DNA of 64,000 nucleotides from Gossypium raimondii (taxonomy: Eukaryota > Streptophyta > Magnoliopsida > Malvales > Malvaceae), in contig NC_068567.1 in the NCBI RefSeq assembly GCF_025698545.1, positions 58,843,371 through 58,907,370 on the forward strand, in the 5' to 3' direction. Numbering within the stretch: the stretch's first letter is position 1; the number at the start of each line of letters is the position of its first letter. The notes beneath the pieces were generated by a model. That model was not told where the DNA came from and did no database searches. It saw only the letters and a list, made by a program, of their open reading frames with translations. A program made the position numbers and the translations under genes. Positions 22,034 through 33,676 of the stretch are shown here, piece by piece.

Positions 22034-24964
22034 TGTAACACCCCTTACCCGTATTCAACTCCGGAATAGGGTATGAGGCATTACTAGAACACTTACACAT
22101 GTAAACGTATTAAACTGAGTTACAAAATTTCATTCAAATTTAAACTCTTCAAATTTTTAACATGCTTTTATAATTCTTTATAACATATCCTCAAAATATT
22201 ATATTCATAACAAATAGGGCCTACGAGACCCGATACTTACTTATGTAATTCAAAGCTCCATTTCCATTTTATTCAATTCACAATATTTCGTGTTCACAAT
22301 TCAAATTAATTTCTTAATCCAATATATATATTTCAATACCACACTCTCATACTATGAAACTTTATTTTCCCATATGAGCTTAAACCATGATCATCACATA
22401 TCAAAGACAAATGTTCTTGACATTTCCATGACATAAACCGAATTAATCAATGCAACTCAATGATATAATCATCCATATATCATTATTATCATATATATAT
22501 ATCAAGACTAAATTTCTTATACATTTGGTCAATTGCTTTTCAAAACCGCAATAGTTCCTTCGGTACCAATACGTATTTACCATTCAATTTAACATTTACC
22601 GATTATAATCGGGCATATGACCATTATACACAATTATTTCCTACATTTTATTGTCCTCCTCCTCCTCTCCATTCCACATCCTTTATGTGTATATCACATT
22701 TAAACAACATTAACTATAATTTCTCTATTCACTAACATGTATATTCAAAGCTGTCTATTCGAGTCATAGTCACTAAATTATTTTTACCCGGAGCTACAGA
22801 ACTCCAAATTAAGATCCGTAAATTTTATCCGAAACTAGATTCACATATATTCTTACCATAAAATTTTCATAATTTTGGTTTAGCCAAATAGTACAGTTTA
22901 TTCTTTAAAGTTTCCCTGTTTCACTGTTTGACAGTTCTGACCTCTCTTCACTAAAATTAATTATCTCACTGTACAGAATTCGGATATAGTTTCCGTTTGT
23001 TTCTCATAAAATAGATTCACTGATAATTCTAAACATATAAACTTTATCCCATAATTATTTTTTTACAATTTTTTACAATTTTCCAAAGTCAAAACAGGGG
23101 ATTCCAAACTCATTCTGACTCTGTCTAATTAAACTTCAAATATCTCAAAATATATAACTCTTTTGCTTTTTCTATTTCTTTTATGTGAAAATAGACTCAT
23201 TAAGCTTCAATTTCATATATTATTCAGCCTCTAATTAAATTTCCACCATTTTGGTGATTTTCAAAGTCACACAACTGTTGCTGTCTAAACTGTTTTGTTG
23301 CTAAATGTACTCTTTCATAATTTCACTTTTTCACTTTCAATCACAATTCAATTCAAAATTCACTTTTCCATTTCTAAGTCGATATTCAATTCAGTTCCAC
23401 ACCTATATTCATTATTCAATTACACTTAGTCAATTTCCCGTTGAACACTCGGAATATACATAGATACGTAGAGAATTAGCACATAAGTGCCACACTGATA
23501 TGTAGCCGGTTACCATCGATACGTGGCGAAGCTACCATCGATCGTGGCCGAAGCTACCACGATACGTGGCGGCTACCATCGATACGTGGCCGGTTACCAT
23601 CGATACGTGCCGGCTACCATCGATACGTGGCCAAGCTACCAGCGATCAATAACACTGAAATGTCCACGGGCCTGCTCACACAAGTCGTCGTGTCTCGCAA
23701 CACATGCTAGATCACCCAAAGACCGGGACTCACTGTAACATCTTTGTAACATCGATCTCTAGTGACATGTCACTTGTATCCACTTCTATTCCTAAGTTCA
23801 ACCAGAATTTACACTTAACACTTTATTTTAAACACTTTATCACTTGAATAATTCATGAACAATTTTCCTTCCACATTCAATATTAATTCACATATCAAAT
23901 ATAATTCACAATTTATAAAAATATAACTATTATTTACACGTAACTTACTTTGATGCAATAATATAAAAATTTAGCAATTTAGTCTTTAATCTTTCCTTTT
24001 CTCCGGTCAAGGTCGATTCCACTTCTTTCTTGATCTATAATAACACATTTGACTTATTTAGTACTCACATTTATCAAAACAGTCCTTGACTCAAACTTTG
24101 GTAAAATTATAATTTTGCCCTAAACTTTTACATATTTACACTTTTGCCCCAAAGCTCGTAAATTAAACTTCATCCCTTATCCTTATGTATTATGACATGT
24201 TGAACATTTTTCCTTCTATAGAAACATCAAATTCCAACTCTAACACTTACTTATGAACATTTAGTATTTTTATCGATTATGTCGTTTTACTCGTTTTCAC
24301 TCAAAATCGCTTAGCAAAAGTTGCTTAACATAATTCTAAGCTTCATATTCTATCATGAAACATCAAAATTCACACTTTTCATCTATGGGTAATTTTTCGG
24401 ACATAAATTCTAGCTCGAATTAATGGTAGAGATAGCTTAAGCAAGTTATCGGGATGCTAAAAATACAAAGAACAAGAAAAAGCGGGCTAGAACGGACTTA
24501 CCATGAAGCTTGGAAGATGAACAAACCCTAGCCATGGTGTTCCCTTGCTACATACGGCCATGAAGAAAAGAATTGAAGAAGATGATAATTTATTTCATGT
24601 TATTTTGTCTTTATTCATTAATTAAGGCATTTTACCAAAATGCCCTTAAATAGCTTACTTACTAACCATGTCTATTTTTGTCCATAAATAACCAATGGTC
24701 TAATTACCATTTAAGGACCTCCAATTTAAAATTTCATAATAATTAGACACCTCTAACTTGTAGAACTCAACTTTTACACTTTTTACAATTTAGTTCTTTT
24801 GACTAAATTGAGTGCCCAAACGTCGAAATTTTCGAACAAAATTTTTACAAAATAATTCCGTGAAATCGTAGACCATAAAAATATAAGAAAAATAAATTTT
24901 TTCCTTGTCAGATTTGTGGTCCCGAAACCACTGTTCCGACTAGGCCCAAAATCGGGCTGTTACA
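22034..24964 (-). repeat. 5' LTR of the LARD-like element
   Basis: About 2931 bp, nearly identical to 16877-19806 apart from scattered single-base and short indel differences and a rearranged minisatellite. Its right edge, GGGCTGTTACA, is followed by the target duplication AAAAC. Confidence 0.92.
23495..23650 (+). repeat. Minisatellite in the 5' LTR of the LARD-like element
   Basis: Same 21-24-bp unit as at 18340-18495 (CTACCATCGATACGTGGCC), about seven copies with different internal variants and small deletions, so the two arrays have changed independently since insertion. Confidence 0.85.
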
Positions 24965-26126
24965 AAAACCATCTATGAAAGTTAACATGTACCTCTTTTT
25001 GCTATATGATGAGGTGAAATGGGGCCACAAATATCAGAGTGGATGAGTTACAATTGTTTTGCTGCTCTTCCTTTACTCTTCTTTGGAATAGCTTATCTAT
25101 GTTGTTTCCCTACCATGCAGCTAGTGCATCTATTTGTTGGTGTTCTGATTTTGGGACCATCTTCTTATTATGCAATAATTCCAAATGTTTGTAACTCAGA
25201 TGTCCATATCATTTGTGCCAAATAACGCTGGAATCTTTATTGTATGTGTTGAAGTAGGAGGCTGATGTCATGAGAATATTTGTAGTGACCACAAACATTC
25301 TGTTGGCAGTCATTATACTTTCCATTATAAGCCACTGAGTTGGATGGTATAGCTTGCAAGTTCCATGTTTCATCAAAATCGTGATGCATCAATCTTGTAA
25401 TTGACCTATACTAAACAAATTATTGCATAAATCAGGTATAAAATACACATCACTTATTATTTAGACTTTTCCTCCAAATTCTAGCTTGATGTCTCATTTC
25501 CCTTTTACCATTAGTTTAGAGTTGTTCCCAAGTTTTACCGAATGCTTGAATCTTTCATCAAGTCTTGTGAACCATTATTTTTTTCCAGACATGTGATTTG
25601 AATACCTAGAATCAAGAAACCATATTCTTTCCCTTTTGTTTTGCTTCAGATCTACTTGTACCATCAGCAACCTCTCGTCTTTATCATCAATTTCTACAAA
25701 ATGAGCTTTATTTTCCAAATTGGGACATTCATACTGATAATGCCCCAAATTATGACACTTGTAGCATTCTATAGTTGCTTTATCTACACTCTGTCTGCCA
25801 CGGCCTCTGCCTCTTCCTCGACCTCTAGTCTAGCCTCTGCCTCTTCCACCTCGATCTTCATTTGTAACATTTAATACCTGTTCTTCCTCAGTTAGGCTTG
25901 TCATTCTTTGTTCATAAATCAATAGACTGCTTTGAAGTTTATCTACCATTAGAGTCTCAACATTATTTGATTCCTCAATTGAGCATACAACATAATTAAA
26001 TTTAAAAACTAAGGATCGCAGAATCTTCCCGGTAATATCAGTTTCTTTGACATTCTTTTCGCATGCTTTCATCTTCTTGGCAATTGAGAGAGTTCTTTCG
26101 AAATAAGCATTGGCAGTTTCTCCTTC
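24965..26126 (-). pseudogene. Copia gag end, zinc knuckle, protease and integrase start
   Basis: Reading leftwards on the minus strand: 26126-25830 is the end of the UBN2-type gag domain (ILRSLVFKFNYVVCSIEESN), then a GRGRG-rich stretch, a zinc knuckle CHNLGHYQYECP near 25740, the protease WFLDSRYSNHMSG near 25590 and the GAG-pre-integrase CTSCMVGKQH near 25120. The integrase core starts near 25040 (HSDICGPIS in a broken frame). Stops are frequent. It joins the 16876 segment once the nested element is removed. Confidence 0.85.
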
Positions 26127-29020
26127 TGTAATGGCCTGAATTTTCAGTGGTGTCGGAATGGTGATTCGAGATCACTAAATCTGAAAAATGAGTAGAAAAT
26201 ATTATTAATTTAGTGAGAATAAGTAAATGTGAAGTTGGGAAAATTTTTGAAATAGTGAATAGTGTACTAGGAATAAATATTAAAATAATTAAAATCGAAA
26301 ACGAAGTATCGAGACCTCGAAGATTTTAAACCGAGCCATAAGTATTTTTAGAAATATTTTTAGAGTGTCATTGAGTTTGTATTAAAGTTTCGTTAGAAAA
26401 TTTTAACGTTTGGATAGTCAATTAACTAAAAAGGACTAAATTGAAAATAGTGTAAAATTTGTTAAATTGTGATTAAATAGCTTAAGTGATTAAAAAGGAG
26501 GGATTTAAAAGGCAATTAGGCCCAAAATATATGGGCTGGACGGTTGGGCAAGAAAAATCTGGAAAAGTGATGTAATAAGGGTAAAATTGGAAATTTTGTA
26601 AAAGTTAACAAATAAAAATCTCAATTAAAAGAGTTTCTAGGCAATTCTTCATAATTATTAGCCAAAAAACGCCATTGAAGAGTCCCTCCAAGCTGTTTTT
26701 TCATATATTTGAATCATGTAAGTTTAATTCTTGATTATTTCTTCTAATTTTTGTGGTTTTGATACTTTTACAATTAGGTCCAACTAATTGTTTCATTAGT
26801 TATTGATCTTATGGCTGATTTTGAAAGTTACCATTGATGAGTACTGAATTTTTATGATGAATAAACATGGAATTAAAGCTTTGATTTTGTTATATGATGA
26901 TTCTATTGAAGTAATTTTGATAGAAATTGATTTTAGGAACCTAATTGTGAAAAAGTTGGGAATTAGGGTTTGGTGTTGCGGTTTTAAACATGAAAGGCTA
27001 TGTAGTAGTTTAAAATAGTTGAAAAAGGTGTTAATTGAGAAAAATTAGATCAATTGAGGGGTTAATTGAGTAGGGACCAAATTGTAAAAACTGTAAATTT
27101 TGGGGTAAAGTGTAATTTCGAGAATTTAAGGGCAGAAACTATGAAATGAATTAGAATTGAATTATATGCTGATGAATGAATAAATTTGTATTTTAGATTG
27201 GGAACCCGAAGCAAGTCGAGGAAAAGAAAAAGTAGTTGATTAGTCCCTGAACTTTTACAAATTCTGCAAATCGACCCAGGTAAGTTCATATGGCTGAAAT
27301 TTAACGATTAAATGTTAATGTCATGAATTATACAATGTATGATGAAATGTATTTATTGTTGAAATGAGAATAAAATAAAAATGTGAAAATCGAATAAATG
27401 ATCAAATTAAGTGGAACGCTGGATTTGAGTACTTCTGATCAAGAGATAAAGTGATAAGTAGTAGCTTTAGGTACACTTATCTAATCAAGTGAAAAAGTGA
27501 TAAGTGCTACACTTATCTGATCAAGAGACAAAGTGATAAGTGGTAACTTTAGCTACACTTATCTGATCAAGTGAAAAAGTGATAAGTGTTATACTTATCT
27601 GATCAGGTGAAAAAGTGATAAGTGCTATACTTATCTGATCAAGTGACAAAGCGATAAGTGGTAGCTTAGCTACACTTATCTGATCAGGGACAAATGATAA
27701 GTGATCATACGTAAGACCATAGTTATACTATGGCAAAGTGAAAGTGAAGTACTCAATTTTCCGTAACCGTTCCTTAATTTTGATCACGGATGGTAAGTGA
27801 CAAATGGGCCCAAAGGAATTATGGTAAAAGAATAAGTAGTACTGAGTTTAAACCAAGGAACTCACCAAAGATTGTGGTTGACAGGTAAACTTAGTAATGG
27901 TGTATATTGTATAAGTGTACAAATGTTGGGTAAGATTTATGTTTTATGCCTATGAACTTACTAAGCTTTTCTATAAGCTTACATGTGTGTGTTTATTGTT
28001 TTTGTAGATTAACGTATTTATACATTCGGAGGATCGAATCTACATCGAGAATCACACTATCCAGATTTACTCCGGTAGATTTTGTTAAATAACTTTGGAT
28101 TTATATGGCATGTATAGGGAATTGAGATAAAAAGTAATAGAATGAATGACTAAGTATGCAAAGTAAATTTGAATGTTATGGTTGTGTTAGATATCGAAAT
28201 ATATACATGTTTTTAGTTTGAAATGGTTGATTGGTTGAACTTCATTAGTATTTAAATGAAGTGGTTGAAATACTGGAATTGGTTGTGATTTGAAATTTGT
28301 AGGGAAGGTTAGATAATTATAAAGGGGTTATATTTAATTTTTTTTAAAAAAAATTGCAATGGAGCAGTTTTTGGACAGCAGCATTGATGTAACGTTGAAA
28401 AATCATCAAAAATGGGGGGAATTGAATTATAAGCTAAGTGAGATGTGAAATTAAAGCTAAATGAGTCTACTTTCACATGAAAGAAATATAGTAAGCAAAA
28501 GAGTTATATACTCTTAGATATCTGAATTTTAGTGAGACAGGGTCAGAATTATTTTGAAGTCCACTGTTTTGACTTTAGAAATTCATTAAAAATTGTAAAA
28601 AAGTGATTAAGAGTTATAATTTATATGTATAGATTTCTTAATGAGTATATTTTAAGTGGAAATAATTAGAAACACCGTATGAAGTCTGTACAATGAGATA
28701 ATTGAATTTTAGTGACAAGAGGTCAGGATAGTCGACCAGTGAAACAGGGGAGACTTTAACTAATAAACTGTACTAATTGGCTAAACCAAAAATTCTAAAA
28801 AATTTATGGTGAATAGATATATGAGTATAGTTTTACAGAAAATTTACGGATCTAAATTTTGAGTTTTGTAGCTGGAGTTATAATTATTTTAGTGACTTCT
28901 GCGCAGGTGAACAACTTTATTGTGAATGGTGAAATTAATTTTTAAAGCAAATTTTTATGCCCCGGACTTTTAACGCCTCATGGTCGACTCCGGAAACGGT
29001 CTTGGGTAAGGGGTGTTACA
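26127..29020 (+). repeat. 5' LTR of the truncated gypsy element
   Basis: About 2894 bp, starting TGTAATGGCCTGAATTTTC and ending GGGTAAGGGGTGTTACA, directly before the primer site. It shares blocks with the reverse complement of the LARD-like LTR, for example around 28495-28560 (GCAAAAGAGTTATATA). It contains its own minisatellite. Confidence 0.85.
27438..27702 (+). repeat. Minisatellite with palindromic units in the gypsy LTR
   Basis: About seven units of alternating ~36 and ~46 bp built from GATCAAGTGAAAAAGTGATA then AGTG..CACTTATCT. GATAAGTG and CACTTATC form an inverted repeat in every unit. It starts ~1.31 kb from the LTR 5' end, the same offset as the unrelated minisatellite in the LARD-like LTR. 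Confidence 0.85.
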
Positions 29021-29026
29021 TTTTAT

Positions 29027-29039
29027 TAGTATCAGAGCC
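29027..29039 (+). other. Primer-binding site of the gypsy element
   Basis: TAGTATCAGAGCC, one mismatch from the initiator tRNA-Met complement TGGTATCAGAGCC, six bases after the LTR end. Confidence 0.85.
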
Positions 29040-29270
29040 CGGTTTAGCTGGTTCTCGGAATATGTGTGAAGTATAAAGTGTTTGGAAATACATGCCATAT
29101 AAATATGTGATAGTGTGATGTGTATGATCCGATCTAATCTTTGTTATTTTTATAGATATTCTCCGATTATAAAGATGTCAGATATACCTGAACGTACTGA
29201 GCAAGAAGAAGTCAACAGTAGAATACAGAATTCTGAACAAAGAACAATCAGTGATGTTCCGATTTCCTAA

Positions 29271-30479
29271 ATGCGAGAGCAAGAATTAAAGAATATGATT
29301 CATGGGATTATGACTCAGTGGTATACTGAAATGATGCAAGAAAGAAATCAGGCTCAGCCGCCGCCTCCCCCTACTTTTCCATCGATGGTATCCCCAGTTG
29401 CTCCTCCACCTTTAACAACAACTGAATCCAGTAAACGTTCTCTATTGGAAAGGCTTAGAAAACTTGGAGCCGAAGAATTTCGGGGTAGGACTGATGATGA
29501 TCCCGTCAAAGCTGAATATTGGTTACAGAGTTTGACAAGAATTTTTAAAGAAATGGCTTGCTCACCAGATGATTATTTGAGATGTGTTGTGTCTCTGTTG
29601 AAAGAAGAAGCTTATAGTTGGTGGGAGACGATCGAGGCTGTGGTTCTGCCAAAGAAAATTTCTTGGGAATTTTTCCAAAATGAATTTAAGAAGAAATATG
29701 TGGGCAAACGGTATTTGGATAAAAAGAAAAGGGAATTTCTCGACCTACGACAGGAAAATAAATCGGGGGTTGAATACGAAAGAGAATTTGTCTACCTTAG
29801 CAAATATGCCTGAGACATTGTACCTACTGAAGAAGAAATGTGTATCAGGTTTGAAGAAGGGTTAAATGATGAAATTAAAACGATGATTGGGGGTAATGGA
29901 ATACGAGAGTTCGTTGTTCTGTCAGACTGTGCTCAAAAGCTCGAAGAAGTATACAACAGAAAAATGCAGCGGGATCGGAAAAGTAAAGAGCCTTTCAAAA
30001 GAGGTGCTTCTAAGTCATTTTTAGGTTTTCCAGTAAAGAAATCTAGAGAAGAAATTAGTCGAACTACATCAGTGTCGGGGAGATCAGGTAGAGATAGACC
30101 AAGACAATCTGATTTCAGGGTATTCGATGGACCTGCAGCAAGTGTGAGCAGTGTTCAGAATATTTCCCGGCCTGAGTGTCAATATTGTGGAAGATATCAT
30201 TTCGGAGAATACAGGACTAAGATGGGGGCTTGTTATAAATGTGGGGCCACTGATCATCTTATTTGAGATTGTCCCCGGCTGTAAAAAGATGAAGTGGAAC
30301 AGAAGGAGATACAGAGAACCATTCCCCAAAGAAGTAGACGTTCGGGCGGAGCGAGCGTTACTACGGGGACTACCCGTTCGGGTACGAGGGAATCAGTTGG
30401 TCGATCAGAGAATAGAGCACCAGCACGTACCTACGTCATTCGAGCAAGGGAATAAGCTACGACTCCTGATGTAATTGTT
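29271..30479 (+). pseudogene. Gypsy gag (retrotransposon gag domain and CCHC knuckle)
   Basis: 29271-29813 has the retrotrans_gag fold: AEYWLQSLTRIFKEMACSP, AYSWWETIEA, SWEFFQNEFKKKYVG and EFLDLRQ. 29838-30266 continues in the same frame with FEEGLNDEIKTMIGG and a zinc-knuckle region containing ACYKCGATDH. In-frame stops interrupt it at 29811, 30264, about 30282 and about 30456. The reading frame otherwise continues into the protease, as in gag-pol of this group. Confidence 0.88.
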
Positions 30480-30752
30480 GGTACTTTCTATCTTTATGAT
30501 GTTATTGTTTATGCATTGATAGACCCTGGGTCTACTTATCCATATATTTGCACTATGTTAGCATCTGAAAAGAAATTATCTATTGAGTCCACTGAATTTG
30601 ATATGCAAGTCACAAATCCATTAGGTCAAAGTGTAATGGTTAATTTGATATGTCGTAATTGTCCACTGAAAGTGAAAGGCTATGAATTCCCCGCTGATTT
30701 GATGTTGCTACCCTTCCGAGAATTTGACATTATTCTGGGATGGACTGGTTAA
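30480..30752 (+). pseudogene. Gypsy aspartic protease
   Basis: Contains the active-site motif LIDPGSTYPYI and, near the end, FREFDIILG. Same frame as gag. A one-base loss at about 30735, in the conserved segment after ILG, shifts the frame so that RT continues in the next frame from 30740. Confidence 0.85.
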
Positions 30753-31786
30753 TGGGACATGATGCGGTAGTGAACTGTCGTGATAAACAGATCAGTTTGA
30801 AATGTCAAACAGGAGATGTAATCTCAGTTGGGTCAAAAAATATGGGTGATACAGTCAGAATTATTTCAGCTCTCTCTGCTCAGAGATTATTACGCAAAGG
30901 CAACGAAGCATTCTTGGCCTATATCCTAGATACTCGGGATTCTGATTTAAAGCTCGAACAAGTGCTAGTGGTGAATGAATTTCCTAATGTGTTCCCTGAA
31001 GAGTTACCCGGTCTACCACCTGATAGAGAAGTTGAATTTGTAATTGATGTGATCCCCGGAACAACTCCTATATCAATGACACCGTACAGAATGGCTCCAG
31101 CCGAGTTAAAAGAGTTGAAGGCGCAGTTGCAGGAGTTATTAGATAAAGGGTTCATCAGACCGAGTATGTCGCCTTGGGGTGCACCTGTCTTGTTTGTGAA
31201 AAAGAAGGACGGTTCTTTAAGACTGTGTATAGATTACAGGCAGTTGAATAAGGTAATAGTAAAGAATAAATATCCTTTGCCTCGTATTGATGATTTGTTT
31301 GATTAGTTGAAAGGTGCTGCAGTATTTTCCAAGATAGATCTTCGATCCGGGTATTATCAGTTGAAAGTTAAAGAGTGTGATGTGCCAAAAATTGCCTTCT
31401 GAACTCGATATGGTCATTATGAATTTTTGGTGATGCCATTTGGTTTAACCAATGCCCCTGCTGCTTTTATGGATTTGATGAATAGAATTTTTCAGTCATA
31501 TTTGGATAGATTTGTGGTTGTGTTCATTGACGATATATTGATTTATTCAAAGACAGATTCTGAACATGCACAACATCTAAGGATTGTACTACAGACTTTG
31601 CAGGAGAAAAAGTTGTATGCGAAATTCAGCAAATGTGAATTTTGGCTCCATGAAGTTGCATTTTTGGGTCATATTGTATCAGCTGATGGAATAATAGTGG
31701 ATCCAAGTAAGGTAGCGGCAGTGGTAAATTGGAAAGTTTCGAAGAATGTTACTGAAGTGCGGAGTTTTCTAGGATTGGCAGGTTAG
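30740..31786 (+). pseudogene. Gypsy reverse transcriptase
   Basis: The RT core is recognisable: [52 protein letters not shown], the catalytic FIDDILIYS and [12 protein letters not shown]. In-frame stops lie at 31304-31306, 31400-31402 and 31784-31786. Confidence 0.92.
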
Positions 31787-32400
31787 TATTGCCGATTTGT
31801 CAAAGATATCTCAATGATTACCTTACCGTTGACTCGATTACTACAAAAGAATGTTGAATTTATATGGTCAGATGAATGTCAGCGGAGTTTCAATCAGTTG
31901 AAAAAGATGTTGACAGAGGCTCCAGTATTGACTCAACCAGAATCGGGTGTACCGTTTGTAGTCTATAGTGATACGTCTCTAAATGGGTTGGGCTGTGTAC
32001 TTATGCAGTCAGGCAAAGTGGTGGCATATGCTTCTCGGCAACTGAAACCGCACAAGAAGAATTATCCTACACATAATTTGGAATTGGAAGCGATCGTGTT
32101 TACTTTGAAGATATGGAGACACTACTTATATGGTGAGAAATGTTACGTGTATACTGATCATAAAAGCTTGAAGTATTTAATGACTCAGAAAGAGTTAAAC
32201 TTGAGACAGAGACGATGGTTAGAGTTATTGAAAGATTATGATCTTGTCATTGACTATCACCCAGGGAAAGCAAATGTCGTAGCAGATGCACTTAGTCGTA
32301 AATCATCATTATTTACACTACGGACATTGAATGCTCATTTATCTATTAATGAGGATGGTTCTGTACTAGCAGAATTAAAGGCTAAACTCGTGTTCTTTCA
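31787..32400 (+). pseudogene. Gypsy RNase H
   Basis: Same frame as RT. Contains [46 protein letters not shown] and [15 protein letters not shown]. The catalytic D, E, D, D positions are present. No stop within the domain itself. Confidence 0.9.
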
Positions 32401-33022
32401 ACGGATTAGGGAGTTACAGGATGATGACCCAAAATTGATGATAAAACAACAGATGGTTCAAGATAAGTTAAGCTCGGAATACTCCATTGATAAAAATGGT
32501 ATGTTATATTATCGTAATAGAATATGTGTTCCGAATAACTTAGACTTGAAAAATGATATTTTATTAGAGGCTCACAGTAGTATGTGTTCTATTCACCCAG
32601 GTAGTACAAAAATGTATTGTGATTTGAAGAAAATGTATTGGTGGCCTGGAATGAAACGGGAAATCTGTGAGTATGTAGCAAGATGCTTGATTTGTCAATA
32701 GGTGAAAGCTGAGCATCAAGTGCCGATAGGGTTGTTACAGCCCATTATGATTCCAGAATGGAAATGGGAACATGTCACGATAGATTTTGTATCTGGATTA
32801 CCAGTAACTCCGAAGAAGAAAGATTCGATATGGGTGATTGTTGACCGGTTAACTAAGTCAGCACATTTTATTCCAGTCAGAGCAGATTATCAGCTCGAAA
32901 AGTTGGCAGAGTTATATGTGTCTGAGATAGTAAGGTTACATAGAGTGCCGATATCTATTATTTCAGATCGAGATCCGAGATTTACCTCGAGATTTTGGAG
33001 TAAATTATAGGAAGCTTTGGTA
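32401..33022 (+). pseudogene. Gypsy integrase, truncated
   Basis: Zinc-binding HHCC module at about 32575-32700 ([20 protein letters not shown] then CLICQ), followed by the start of the catalytic core ([23 protein letters not shown]). In-frame TAG codons lie at 32699 and 33008. The core ends after the second catalytic Asp region; the Glu and the C terminus are missing. Confidence 0.9.
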
Positions 33023-33413
33023 GAGATAATACTTCACTTTCGTGTCATCATTGAGAATAGTCTCCATGATTTCTCTACTTATTGCTTGGTAGAGATAATA
33101 CTTCATTTTCGTGTCTTTCAATTGTTGTTCTTCAAACAGCTTTACCTCTTCTTTAGATGGTTCTCTCCCTGCTGGAATTTCATCGATTCCATCTTCTACT
33201 AGGCTCCAAAATTCCTTTGCTCAAAGGAAATTCTCCATCAACTTTGCCCAGTGTTCATAGTACCCATCAAACTTGGGAACAGCAGGTTGCACAAACGCAC
33301 CACTATTGGAACTACTTTTCGTCATTCCTCACACTATTCTCTCGTGTTTCCCTCAAACGAAAACTCTATTCTTTTCTTCAATCAGGCCTCTTGAACCTGG
33401 CGTTGATACTAAA
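33022..33413 (-). pseudogene. Copia gag, N-terminal part, and primer site
   Basis: On the minus strand the 5' LTR is followed by an altered primer site (AGTATCAACGCC, 33399-33410) and the gag start, with FVQPAVPKFDGYYEHWAKLM near 33290-33230. It continues to KYYLYQAISREIMETIL and then ends at the junction with the gypsy element. The next part of gag is missing, and the end resumes at 26126. Confidence 0.85.
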
Positions 33414-33671
33414 TGCAAAATAAAATGATGAACTCAACAAAAAAAATACAACACAATGCAATCTATATTTCTCATAACTTTGAAAGCAAACGACAGTGGC
33501 TTTAAATAGCCTTACAAAAACAAAAAAGCTAAAAAGAAGCTAACTATCCGACTAACTCAGGAAGCTAAAAAACTAAAATAAAGACTAATTCAAAAACAAA
33601 AAACCAACTAAGATATGCTCCTAAAAATTAGGAACTTATTCAAAAAACATAAGAATTATTCAAACCTAACA
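33414..33671 (-). repeat. 5' LTR of the copia element
   Basis: 258 bp, matching 14165-14421 with about twenty differences by eye. Followed at 33672-33676 by the target duplication TTTTC. Confidence 0.93.
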
Positions 33672-33676
33672 TTTTC

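Larger units (their letters stand above)
16877..24964 (-). mobile_element. Non-coding gypsy-type LTR element (LARD-like), nested in copia
   Basis: A complete 8.1-kb element: LTRs of ~2.93 kb, a PBS complementary to initiator tRNA-Met beside the right LTR, a polypurine tract beside the left LTR, and AAAAC duplicated at 16872-16876 and 24965-24969. The PBS and PPT positions place it on the minus strand. The internal region is only 2.2 kb and has no gag or pol, so it must have moved with proteins from a relative. The LTRs differ by only scattered changes outside a minisatellite, so insertion was recent relative to the copia host. Its LTR shares blocks with the LTR of the truncated gypsy element at 26127. 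Confidence 0.93.
26127..33022 (+). mobile_element. Gypsy-type retrotransposon, 3'-truncated, nested in copia gag
   Basis: A 2.9-kb 5' LTR, tRNA-Met primer site, gag, protease, RT, RNase H and the first part of integrase, in that order, on the plus strand (Ty3-gypsy order). It stops abruptly inside the integrase core at about 33020, where copia gag sequence resumes. The rest of integrase, any chromodomain and the 3' LTR are missing. About 100 bp or more of copia gag was lost with them. Long LTRs and a related LTR in the neighbouring non-coding element suggest a Tekay/Del-like group, but the diagnostic chromodomain is absent. Confidence 0.9.
14165..33671 (-). mobile_element. Ty1-copia LTR retrotransposon interrupted by two nested elements
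   Basis: Two LTRs in the same orientation (14165-14421 and 33414-33671, TG...CA on the minus strand) are flanked by the 5-bp duplication TTTTC at 14160-14164 and 33672-33676. Minus-strand order is 5' LTR, PBS-like site, gag start, [nested gypsy element], gag end, zinc knuckle, protease, integrase start, [nested LARD-like element], integrase end, RT, RNase H, polypurine tract, 3' LTR. That is the copia order. Without the insertions about 4.5 kb remains. Many stops make it non-functional. Its LTRs differ at roughly twenty positions by eye, so it is older than its insert at 16877-24964. Confidence 0.93.

Noticed and set aside
25019-25225. Plus-strand ORF between the two nested elements
   Set aside because: Antisense shadow of copia integrase and GAG-pre-integrase coding sequence on the minus strand.
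27438-27702. CRISPR-like regularly spaced repeat
   Set aside because: Units are directly adjacent, degenerate and inside a plant LTR; no unique spacers and no cas genes.
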